Shown: in pieces, positions 24,340-34,196 of the stretch
Numbering within the stretch: the first letter of the stretch is position 1
How the letters are laid out: each line of letters begins with the position of its first letter
Assembly (NCBI GenBank): GCA_003184365.1
Contig: NKYR01000147.1
Span: 18,504-82,503 of the forward strand
Reading direction: 5' to 3'
Origin: Evernia prunastri
Lineage: Eukaryota > Ascomycota > Lecanoromycetes > Lecanorales > Parmeliaceae
Length of the DNA: 64,000 nt
The notes under the pieces: model-generated
Seen by the model: the letters and a program-made list of their open reading frames with translations, nothing else
Told to the model about the DNA's origin: nothing
Database searches by the model: none
Translations under genes and position numbers: made by a program

Positions 24340-24573
24340 CCTCTTCCGGAGTGCCTCGATATATACGGTTTCAAATCGTTCGACTTCGCCCTATCGAAAC
24401 GTATCCGTCTCATTCCTCGATAAAGGTGATACCGGATCTTGAACCTCGGCCGCCTACCGAGCAATAGACTCTGAGAAGTAGTGACCCTCAGAGTCGTCAG
24501 GGCAACTCCGTCTAGTGGGCTGGAATGGAAAAGAGTTGGAATTGGGATACTGTTCTTTGGGACCCCCGGGCTT
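24340..24573. repeat. Dispersed repeat, copy 1 (ends at an N)
   Basis: About 234 bases starting ctcttccggagtgcctcg and ending at the single N (24574). Almost identical to 24826-25058. No family recognised. The minus-strand frame across it is shared by both copies and is not a known protein. Confidence 0.8.
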
Positions 24574-24825
24574 NTAGTTCGTCGAGGCCCTGAAAGACAC
24601 TGTCTGTATAGCCCGAGAGGACGGATGCGCATGTCGGTGCGTGGAGTGTAGGGACCAGAGTCATCCGGTACGCCTAATACCACGTGCTTAGGGAGCAAAC
24701 AAGGATTCGGCGCTGAAGCAGCGCGTAACGGCTTCTGGATAAGCAGAAGCATGCCTGGACGTTGCAGTACAAATGCCTGTTGTAGAGGGTGCAAGCTTTG
24801 CTGGGCGTACGCGAATTCTTGCCTC

Positions 24826-25058
24826 TTCCGGAGTGCCTCGATATATACGGTTTCAAATCGTTCGACTTCGCCCTATCGAAACGTATCCGTCTCATTCCTC
24901 GATAAAGGTGATACCGGATCTTGAACCTCGGCCGCCTACCGAGCAATAGACTCTGAGAAGTAGTGACTCTCAGAGTCGTCAGGGCAACTCCGTCTAGTGG
25001 GCTGGAATGGAAAAGAGTTGGAATTGGGATACTGTTCTTTGGGACCCCCGGGCTTAGA
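24826..25058. repeat. Dispersed repeat, copy 2
   Basis: Near-perfect direct copy of 24340-24573, about 250 bases downstream of the N. The one difference I noticed is tgaccctc in copy 1 against tgactctc in copy 2. Copy 2 continues without a gap into different sequence. Confidence 0.8.
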
Positions 25059-25676
25059 GGGGTTCCACCCCATACGGAATCTACAATACATAGAAAACTG
25101 TCATGGTTCCAGCTCACAATACCATGACTCCTCTACCTGGCCGAATCGGACCTAGCGCGGCTTGGCCCTGCCCACAAATATCCGCCTTCTGCCATCATTA
25201 GACCTTGATAGCTATTATTCCGTTCATACCGGAATCAATGCATTCAGCTACACTCCAGTCCCTGACAGTCTGATATGTTGATTTAAGGTTCGGCTCGGGA
25301 GCAGCCGCATGATTTCAGCGAATCAGAGGCATTCATTTGTCGATCTCTTCTTCGTCCGAAAAGTGGCATCAAGTGGCCTTGTCATGACAAAATATCTTTT
25401 CGTTCACTATTTCAGCAATTTCTCACTGATTCTCTTCATTGTTGAAGTTTCTGAACGCTACGATAGAGCAGTATCGACGACGTGTGATGGAGACACTTGA
25501 AGATGGATGTTGTCGCCGCCGGCGCCGGAGAAAGGGCGAAAAGTTGACTGTTTTTCTTGATTTTCTAACGACCAAGCATGTATGGCGTTTGTTTTATGGT
25601 TTTTTCACATGGCTAGGAGAGCTCACACACCGGTCTATCGCGCTGGGGGGTCAGCGCTTCTTCGATGGGGGGGTAG

Positions 25677-27688
25677 TGTTACGACCGTACCCTTGACACC
25701 ATGGTACTCCTGACACACCTCGTACCCTGACACCTGTCAGTCTAGCCCTATAGGGCCTAGTGCCTAGGGATGGCCTATATCTAGGCCATCCTCTCTCCAT
25801 AGACCTTTCCTCCTTAGCTTGTTATCTTCGTTACATACCACTACGGTTACCACCACAGTACGGTCCTTACAGTCTGAGACTTTACTTATTTCTATTACTA
25901 TAAGAGTTATCTTAGCTAGCTTAATAGAAGAAGTTATTTACGATCGATCGATAGAATTAGAGTTATTAGCGATAGATAAACTTATCGTACGTAGAATCGT
26001 TAGTGAGATCGTTTAGATAGTCGTAGCTTAACTCGTCGCTGCTACTATAACACAGATATTTAATAATAATAATACTTCGTTCACTACTAGATCTACGATA
26101 TCGTTTATATCTATCGTTTCACGATGAAATATCAACGAATTTAAATTCTTCGATTCTTATTATAACCATAAGATTATATATAGCGAAGATAATTTATTTA
26201 AGTACGCTGATAAAGATATCTTCTTTCGTGATATATATCTCTTTTTTAATCGTGTTAAATAATTCGTTTTTATTAAAGAAGAAGAACTTGTTCGCGAGAA
26301 TCTCTGATTAAGTTTATAAAATTTTATACTTTTATAATAAATTAGTGAGCTCTTAAATATCGAACGTTATATTATTAATTATAATAACGACGTCGACGAA
26401 TAAATTAAGCTACTTATCAAAAGATTCAAATAATTATTATTTATTATTATAAAGTCTTTATTTAAGAGATTTTATAATCTACGAAATATTTCAAGTAAGC
26501 GTGAATTACGAGAATTCGCTTAACGTATATTTCGTACTATCAAAGATATCAAAATTAACGACGTTAATTCTCAGCTTGATTTGATTTATATTAACATTAA
26601 TCTAAGTTTATATATATATCTATAACGTTTCATTAAGCGTTCTATTATCGACTTATTTCTTATCGAGATCGATAATTATAAATATAAATAATAAATCTAC
26701 GTAGATAAGAAGATCGATCTATATTAATCTAAGAGATCTTAATAGCGTAGTAATAATAAATAACGTAATTAAAATCAAGATTAATATTTTCGTTCGTTTC
26801 AATTTAATAATACATTATATCGTTCGACGAATAAAGGTTATTAAGATTAACGATCTTTCTATAAAATTAATAATTCTTATAATAATAACTATAATAATTA
26901 TAATCATCTTTTTTAAATAAGATCTTTCGTTTTTTGTTAAAATAATATTAATCAAGTATAGCAATTAAATTAGTATTTATCGCGATAAACTTTAAATTAG
27001 TCTTTATCTCTTAATCGACAATTGTAGATTATAAACGAAAACGTAAATCAGTCTCTTAATCGATCGATCTCTTCGAGTTAATAAATGTAATTAAATTAAG
27101 AAAGAAACTTCAATTTTTATCGTAGATCGTTTATTATTAAAGTCTATCTCGTTGAAGATTAAGAGAATACGTCTTTGAATAAGTAAGACGAATATTAATA
27201 ATATAAAAATATCTTCTATCAAAATACGTCTGTAGAAGACTTTAGCGATTATTAATTATTTATCGAAGTCTTTTACAAGCAGTTAGAAGAGAATATTATC
27301 GAAATATACTTCGTCGTCTCGAAGCAAATAATTATTTATCGACTTTATAAGAATATCTTTATATTAAATAATAAGCTTTATAAGTATCTAACTGAGTGTC
27401 GAAAGTCTTTCACGACTAATTAACTCGATATTACTTCTACGAAGTCTATAACAAATATCTAATCATGTTACGGACGTACCCTAGGTGTCAGGCACATAGG
27501 GAGTGTTTATGGCTATGTGTCTAGCACATAGAGTGTTTATTGGTTATTGACACATTCCCATTGACACATAGGCTAGCGGGGATTCTTCCTAGTATTTAAG
27601 CGCTCTTCTTCTGTACATATTTCCTCCTTATCTAGTTGTCTTATTCAATTTACCCCCATTAGACTTGACTCTGGGCACGGTTCTGACA
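25677..27688. mobile_element. Degenerate, RIP-like LTR-retroelement relic
   Basis: Two segments begin with nearly the same 17 bases (TGTTACGACCGTACCCT at 25677, TGTTACGGACGTACCCT at 27466). They share a tttcctcctta...tctt block and end ...cggtccttaca (25871) and ...cggttctgaca (27688), as expected of two diverged LTRs of about 195 and 223 bases. The 1.6 kb between them is extremely AT-rich, full of stops in all frames, and dominated by TA and ATTA words. That is the usual outcome of repeat-induced point mutation, which turns CpA into TpA. AT-rich sequence continues to about 27860. No open reading frame for a polymerase remains. Confidence 0.6.
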
Positions 27689-28130
27689 GTTCGCGTATTA
27701 TATATTGATATTATATTCGAAGTATTCTTTAATTGCTGAATATTCTTTATCAGCAGATAGAATATCGTAAGAGCACGAAAACTTATCTTCGATTATCAAA
27801 TTCAAGACGTAATAATAGATCTAGACTTTAACTTCTTTTTTCGTTATAATCGATATTATTTCCTTAACCTGGATCCGGGTAAAAAGGTCGCCGTTTTCGG
27901 CATACTTGGACGCCGTTTTAAGCACCCTTTGCACCAGGGCCCCCTGCCCACGCGCCACGCTGCCTGAACGGCTGATGCACTCCCCCCACTCTCCCTCCCA
28001 TTCTCTCAGCGGCTGCATGCAGGCTTGCGCGCTAGTCGATCGTATCGATCAAGACGATCCTGCATCTCCTTGGTCATCTTTATCACTTCACTGTGGGTCG
28101 CTCACGGAATCCTCGTTGCGTGGTCGTGCA

Positions 28131-28290
28131 ATACAGAGGCGAGGAGGGAAAGAGGGAGAAGAGGGGGAGAGAGAGAGAGGACACTGGGACCGCCAGCCGT
28201 TTCAGGCGACCATAAAAATGGCCCTGCTCCTCCCCTCTGTCTTCCTCTCTGCCTTCCTCTCTACCTTCCTCTCTACCCAATCTACTTCCC
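28131..28290. repeat. Purine/pyrimidine-skewed microsatellite upstream of the captain
   Basis: A gaggag/gagaga run (28137-28180) is followed by repeated ttcctctctgcc/ttcctctctacc units (28240-28285) on the same strand. It lies 80-240 bases before the captain start codon, so it is probably part of its promoter or 5' leader. Confidence 0.6.
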
Positions 28291-28365
28291 TCTATTCATC
28301 CCTATCCTCAAGGACTCACTTCCGCTCGTTTTACACACAGACAAACCTCCTCACCGCCATCGGCG

Positions 28366-30707
28366 ATGGCTCGTCGCAAAGTACTGCTGCACGCTCAAAA
28401 GCAAGACGCGAACTCGTCTCACATCTTCCCCTCCACGAGAAGCCAGCTCTCAGCTCGAGAATACTACAATGCACGATACGAGAAGGTGGATAAATGCCAC
28501 CGATCAACGACTCTTTACGCCGACGTCACCAACTCACATATCGTTCGTCTCGAAGGTTTATGGAGAGAGTGAGTCATCTCTAGTATGGATTTTATAGTCG
28601 TTTTGCTCACGTTGTTAATCCTTGATCTCTAGGTATTGCGACACCGTCGACATCGATCCCTATTACACACTCAAGCGGTCAATGGAGGGTCGAATCAAGA
28701 ACTTCTTTCATTGGATGTGTAACAACTACTCCATCAAGAAAACCAGTTCGGTTGAAACCTACTGGCATCAACTGAGCCAACTCTACATCAAATGGAAAGG
28801 CCGACGGATCAGTCCGTTGACCTTGAAGCAAATCTACAATGTAAATCAAGGCACACACGTTGATGTTCCTACACACGAGTAACGTTGGAACAGTTCATCA
28901 ACGGTCCATTGGCGGAAGAACACAGGCTGGACGACAGCGAAACCGACAAGCCTCTCTTGGATGCGGTGGATTTCGTGGAGCTGCTGCGCTGCCATTGGGT
29001 GACGGACACCAACACCTTCCCTCACGAACGGCAACGGGTTCAGCTGGCAACGATCCTGCTGGTCGCGGCGTTCACTGGATCCCGACCCGGAGCCCTTCTC
29101 GGAATCACCTATCGCGACCTGGATTTGTTCGTCCAGCGCGATAAGACCACGGGAGAAGTCGCGCTTACGTTGCAGTTGAAGCTCACCCGAACCAAGTCTC
29201 GCAAGAAGCGCAAGAGACCGTACGTGACCGTCAAGAAATCGGGTCCATCAATCTAACCGGCATGCAGGAAAACCTACACATTCTTTATCGATACCAATCC
29301 CCTCTTTTGTATCATATCCCATATTATCGGCCTCGCCTGCGACGACGACGCCTACCTTTTCCCGAATACAAACCCCAAGACGGTTCTGACCCTTGGGGTC
29401 CTAAAGGGACTGAACTGTCAACCAATCCCGTGGAAAGAGGACATACTCGACGTACCGTTATTTCGTGCGCCTATGCAAACCTCGAGGGGCTGTGCCATCG
29501 CGGCCGACACCGCGCTCTCCTACGATAAGTATCACGAGTGGATCAAACGGCTAGGAGAAGAGACTGGCTTCGTACAGGTCTTCACGACATATTGTCTCCG
29601 GCGAGCGACAGGAAATGCTATTAATGGTGAGTCCGGAGGTTTCTGGTCCCACGGAGCCCAGGCTAACATGATCATTCACCAGATGATCCCAATTCCAATG
29701 AGGCCGTCCGCAATCTGGTCATGGATCACACCAGCTCAGCCATCTTCCAGCGCAACTACCTGTCCCGCATGATCCGATACGACACCCAGGCCGCATACGG
29801 GGGTACGGCGCCTCGGACGGAATTGATCCAAGCGGCGAACCGGATGAGCCGACGGATCGACCCCCGACGACCCAAAGAGCTGACCGAGGCGCAGAGTGCA
29901 AGCATCCGCCAGGAGGAAGATATCCAGGAGCTTCGCGGCCGTCGAGACGAACTGTTCCAGCGCATTCGACACCAATTCACGTTCATCTACCGTGCAGAGG
30001 GACAAGCCATCTACGATCAGCACGAGGAGGCCAAACGAGCCGTGGATCGAAAGATCAAAGCGCGAGAGCGGGAACTTATGAAGCAGATTCAAAAAGAATA
30101 TGACAGTATCGCTCCGGTGCAAGACATGCGAGCGCAGCTCGAGGGAGATGCCGAGTTGCTCAGTCCTATTCTTTGCACCTCAGGGCGCGTTCGATACGCG
30201 TTTGTGGAACGATCACGCATCGCCAAGGCCTTCTTCGACCCGCCATCGACTCGTGGTGCCGAGGGCGATGTGGATTGGCGTATCTCCATTGTCGATGATA
30301 TGGTGTCGCTCTGTATCCGGCAGGAGGGAGTGTTCCGCAAAGCCCGCCGAATACGGAGGACTCAGGCGAGGGAAAGTGACCTCGATTACGTGGAACGTCC
30401 CTTGAATGCCGTCAAGTCCGAGTCTAAGTCGGATTCCTCGATCCCCTATCTCTTTCCTATCAGATGCAAACCCTACCAGTGCCTTTACTGCCTCGGTGAC
30501 ACCGACCTACCTTTGGAGGAGCGACTCCACAACCTTGGCAGTAAATTTTCGTTGCAGCGGCACTTCGACCGCCGTCACCCTTTTCGCCCCCGCGAACCCT
30601 GTCCTTTCCCCCATCCCGAATGTGCGGCAGTCACACTTGACAGTGTGATGCATTTTAAGAATCATGCGGCGACCGTTCACGGAGTCTACATGTCTGACAG
30701 AATTTAG
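28366..30707 (+). CDS. DUF3435 tyrosine recombinase, Starship 'captain'
   Basis: Site-specific DNA recombinase of the family that mobilises fungal Starship giant elements. Exons 28366-28568, 28633-28840, 28894-29219, 29268-29626 and 29683-30707 give 706 residues with consistent phases. The fourth exon was placed by the canonical intron gtacgt...CTAAC...cag, which removes an apparent stop. Catalytic residues are visible: Arg201 in AAFTGSRPGALLG, Arg357/Arg358 in TTYCLRRATGNAIND, and the nucleophile Tyr391 in FQRNYLSRM. The C-terminal half is a charged helical region (about 400-520), then C2H2-type zinc fingers beginning PYQCLYCLGD and CPFPHPECAAV. Start ATG 28366 is followed by a basic MARRKVL. 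In known Starships the captain is at the 5' end reading inward, so the element would extend to the right. It appears intact. Confidence 0.9.
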
Positions 30708-30857
30708 CTTGTCTCGATGAGTTTTAGGCTGATGGTTGATTTGTCTGGCCTGCGGATTGACTGTGTATAGTAGAGAAACTGTTTTACGATTTGTTTATCT
30801 CGATGCTTTGACCACTTGAAGGGCTCTAGCACTGGGAGAGCAGGGATACCCTGTTAT

Positions 30858-31172
30858 TCCCTGGGTTCGTCTCCACAAGGCTACACCCTGAGACAGTGTA
30901 TTAACTCGAAGGATGTATATTCTTCGATGGTATGCTTTCCATTGTATGTTACTGTATTATCTAGAGTAATAAGATAATACTGAACTTCTAAACGTATTGA
31001 ACTTTCTAATTTGGTACGTTCTAATTCTATGACATTGTTTGGATTTGTGTTTAAGTTGTATAGCCTTTGAGTTTACAGACGTTTTGAGCTTGCTTACCCT
31101 CGAAGTTTGTACAATCTTCGAGTTAATACACTGTCTCAGAGTGCGCAGACTTCCACACATTTACCCAGGGAG
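30858..31172. repeat. Long imperfect inverted repeat just after the captain
   Basis: A perfect 24-nt arm (30888-30911 against 31116-31139, core GAGACAGTGTATTAACTCG) extends imperfectly outward to ccctgggt / acccaggg and inward through gaagg...cttcg. The interior is AT-rich. It begins about 150 bases after the captain stop codon. A fold-back element or hairpin seems likely. Confidence 0.7.
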
Positions 31173-31197
31173 TCCGGGGGTGTCCCTACTCGCCCAG

Positions 31198-31350
31198 TGC
31201 CAAAATTGGAGCGCATGGAACGGGGCCAAAATTGGAACTTTGTTTTGGGGGGAGGGTTCCAAAAATGGAACTCGAGGGACGGTCCAAAAATGGAGTGCAG
31301 AAGTGCGAGGAAGACGAGATAAAGGGACCCAAAAGTGGAGCAGGAGGTTC
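31198..31350. repeat. Five imperfect copies of a ccaaaaatgga motif
   Basis: The words ccaaaattggagc, ccaaaattggaac, ccaaaaatggaac, ccaaaaatggagt and ccaaaagtggagc occur at irregular 25-45 base spacing on the plus strand. They could be binding-site repeats or the remains of a tandem repeat. Confidence 0.55.
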
Positions 31351-32004
31351 AGAGATATACTGGTGCTCGTCTTTACTATATTCCTCCGCCCATTCTCTGC
31401 TAAGGACGTTGTCGAATTAACAGGAAAGGCAGAAAATGCCTTACGCAGCAAAAGCAAAAGCGCAGCAGTTCACCAGAAGGAAACCAAAATTAATGAAAAA
31501 GGTTCGTTCTCTGTGTTTCAGCAGAGCTTGGCTACACTGGTAGCAGTTTCGATGGTAGCTTGATATCTCTTATGTTTCCTTGTGGCCATCGAGGTCTAGG
31601 CTCCATGCTCTCAGACTGAAATTCGTGGACAATATGATTTGCTATATGGAAGCATTTGAGATGCAGTCTAGCGGGTCAGGACTGCGTATTGCACATCTAA
31701 TGACCAATTTTATGGCAAAAGGAAAGAAGGATCTATTCTACTTTCGACTTGTAATATCGGTTGAAATTTCGCCTCTGCTACATACCGGAACTATTCATCA
31801 CCAGAAAGGCCCTCAACCTATTCCTGAAGCTATTGCGATCAGATTTGGAATGATGCCATATGAGAACACATAATCAGGAAGCATAGATAGGTGGCTTTTG
31901 CGAAACAAATCAGACTACTTACTCGTACATGAATTGTATGACCGTGAGAGACGATTGCGCCGTGGTGTCCTATGAGCCTCCATAGGTTACGTATATATGG
32001 ACAG
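31351..32004. other. No gene recognised
   Basis: Short unassigned frames only, between the motif cluster and the hypothetical gene at 32005. Confidence 0.45.
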
Positions 32005-32634
32005 TCACCTCCATACCGGGTCTCTTGCCTTAGATCTTGCGGCTTCTTCTGCCTCACAATTGGCAAATTTTGCCTCCTTTCCCGGACTCAGAGCTTCAGG
32101 CGGTGTGACTTGCCGATGCCTCTTCCGGCAGTTGGATGGGAGGCCAGATTGCACACCTCGTTGCGCTCGTTTAATATCGTGTCTGGTCTCGGCGTCATGT
32201 AGGAAAGAACAGAGTTGCGCGCATGTGATCCGAACGACAGTCGTACTCTGCCTTTGTTGAGTTATATTGGCCAAGCAAGATTTTGGAGCAAAATCACAGA
32301 GCTGAAGGGACAGTCCTTGCCCCGGAACGGTAGTTCCATCGTCGGCACGAAATACCTGCCAAAAGCGAAAAGGCCATCAGCATTGAACTAATGCTGATAC
32401 TGATTGATAATGAGCAAGCAGGGAAGCCATTACATCTGCTTCCCGAACACTAAACGTCTCCAGAAGAACGGCTTCTTCCTTCTCCGGATCCGACACCAAT
32501 CGAAGTCGCCAAATGGAGAGCGACGCCGTCCTGGACCCAACACCGTATTCAATATCGAGCCCAAGGATCACGGCGATATTGCCGTCGGAACCGGATATGT
32601 ATTCATCAGCCAGCCCCGCCAACTCTTTATGGTG
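32005..32634 (-). CDS. Conserved fungal hypothetical protein, 5' end unclear
   Basis: Two exons are clear by splice sites and phase: 32434-32634 (preceded by an acceptor cacag) and 32005-32355. The first carries ELAGLADEYISGSDGNIAV then ILGLDIEYG and SLSIWRLRLV. The second carries LSLQLCDFAPKSCLA and RITCAQLCSFLHDAE, and it ends in a basic tail. I recall similar blocks (LSIWRPRIV, LRLKDFAP, AQLCSFL.AE) in a widespread, often multicopy fungal family without known function, but that is memory rather than a search. The exon or exons encoding the N-terminus (perhaps near 32650-32790) were not resolved, so it may be a fragment. Confidence 0.55.
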
Positions 32635-33653
32635 CTGTGAGTATAAGGCGACTCAGGCGAAGATTGAGGCATATGGTGAACAGTATGGAAGGTTTGGGGG
32701 GGCTGAGTAATAGTGCTGATGTTGAGGGGTGTAAGGCTCCTTGAGATGGCTGGGTTGTATGAGTTTGGGTGGCTATACTGAGGTGCTGCAGGCATTTTAC
32801 ATAAGTATTGTATGTACATAGGGAAATAGTAGATCTATCCTGCGTTCTCCTGATCCTTTAGCCTGTTACACATGCTCATTCGGTCAAATAGAATTCCGGA
32901 AGCAGCAATCTTTGCACAAATGCCTTGCGAAAAACAAAGCGCCAACTTAAGCACTTTTCTTCTCAATACCAACACGGCAGCTAATTGATCTTCACGGATC
33001 AAACCTCTTTAACACTGTTTCCCAGCGATATTCAACCAAACGAAGCCACCCCCGTATCTCCCCAACTGTCCAAACCTCTACATTCCCTTCACTGAGAAGA
33101 CATAAACGATACCGTAGGAAGGCAAAGCCTCAATATTTCCCCTGCTCACAAGCTCAGGTCAAGCACGCCACAAGTGACTCGGCTCAGATGAAAGGTCAGC
33201 ACTATTCCCATGATCATCTAGCAGTAAGAAAGCTGTAGCTGGCCCGTAGTGGTCGGAAGTGGTGCCTCTGAACTCGAATGGTTGTTCTCGTGGGCTCTAG
33301 CTGGTGTAGCTACTTTCGAGAGAGTACTCAAGGGATGCCAAATGTGGGACGTGTCACTTGAACTGGCTGTCGAGAGGGGAAATAGATATGCAGCACGCAA
33401 TTAGCGCTTTATCGGTTCGTAGATAGTGCAAGCTATAGTATCAACGGATATATGATAGAAGTGGGGACGTGGTACTGAGGCCGAAGTTGCTGAGGTCGCT
33501 GAAATCATGCCTCGGCATCTTCAGCGGTTCTATCCATCTAGCTCGGAAAGATAGTTTGATAAGGCTGAAGGATCATGTGGAGTTAACAAAGAGTCAGTCT
33601 CACTAAGAAGTCCACGACCAAGGAAGACCCCAATATAATCGCGAATACATTAT
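32635..33653. other. No gene recognised
   Basis: May include the unresolved 5' exon of the preceding gene (32650-32790). Otherwise only short frames without motifs. Confidence 0.4.
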
Positions 33654-33923
33654 TTATTGGAGTTCACTAATCGACAATAGGAGGCCAATCGAAGCTGCCA
33701 GTGTGGTACTACGCAATCCTTGTGCTATTTCAGAATTACCTACTCTCCCCTTCTTTACAGGACAGCCGACCACGACGTCACCGAGTCTGATATCATGCTT
33801 GCCGCTGGGTGCCCCTCCTCCGATGCCAATCATCAATTCGATCCGGATGGACTCGAAGCTGCGCAGCATGTTTTTAGCGACGCTGGCGGCGGACGCGATA
33901 CCGTACCTCCCTTTCGGAACCCG
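33654..33923 (-). pseudogene. PNP/UDP phosphorylase-domain fragment
   Basis: An 89-residue open stretch contains IASAASVAKNMLRSF, ELMIGIGGGAPS and HDIRLGDVVVG. These are the nucleoside-binding blocks of the PNP_UDP phosphorylase fold, which in fungi often forms the N-terminal domain of NACHT or ankyrin immune-type proteins. There is no start codon region upstream and the similarity stops abruptly after CPVKK. It is a broken piece, one of several NLR-type fragments in this half of the window. Confidence 0.7.
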
Positions 33924-34196
33924 TCACTAGCATTGTTTCCCGTGGCTGCGCAAGACGGTGAGAGGTAGGAGGGAAAAGTAAGGGAAGATATGTGGGCGTT
34001 GATTGGAGTCGTGGGGTTGAGGAGGCCTATAGGCTTTTGTTTTCCTGTCTGCTTGCTCGGAACAGGGATTGAACCAGGACACTAGATGATAATGTGACGT
34101 GACACTGTCTCCCTGCTTCTCGAAGACCAGAGTCGTCTCAAAATGACGTCATCCTTAAATATGGATCTTAGTCCTGTTCCGCGAAAAACTGCTTTT

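Noticed and set aside
24312..25117. Shared minus-strand frame in the two 230-bp repeats as a gene
   Set aside because: The protein-level sequence is unrecognised and merely repeats with the DNA, so it is better described as a dispersed repeat.
29220..29267. In-frame stop in the captain, suggesting a pseudogene
   Set aside because: The stop lies inside a canonical intron (gtacgt...CTAAC...gcatgcag). Removing it joins two conserved exons in phase.
34040..34130. Possible minus-strand tRNA with a ggttcaatcc T-loop
   Set aside because: The putative T-stem does not pair and no 5' acceptor half matches, so it is not a tRNA.
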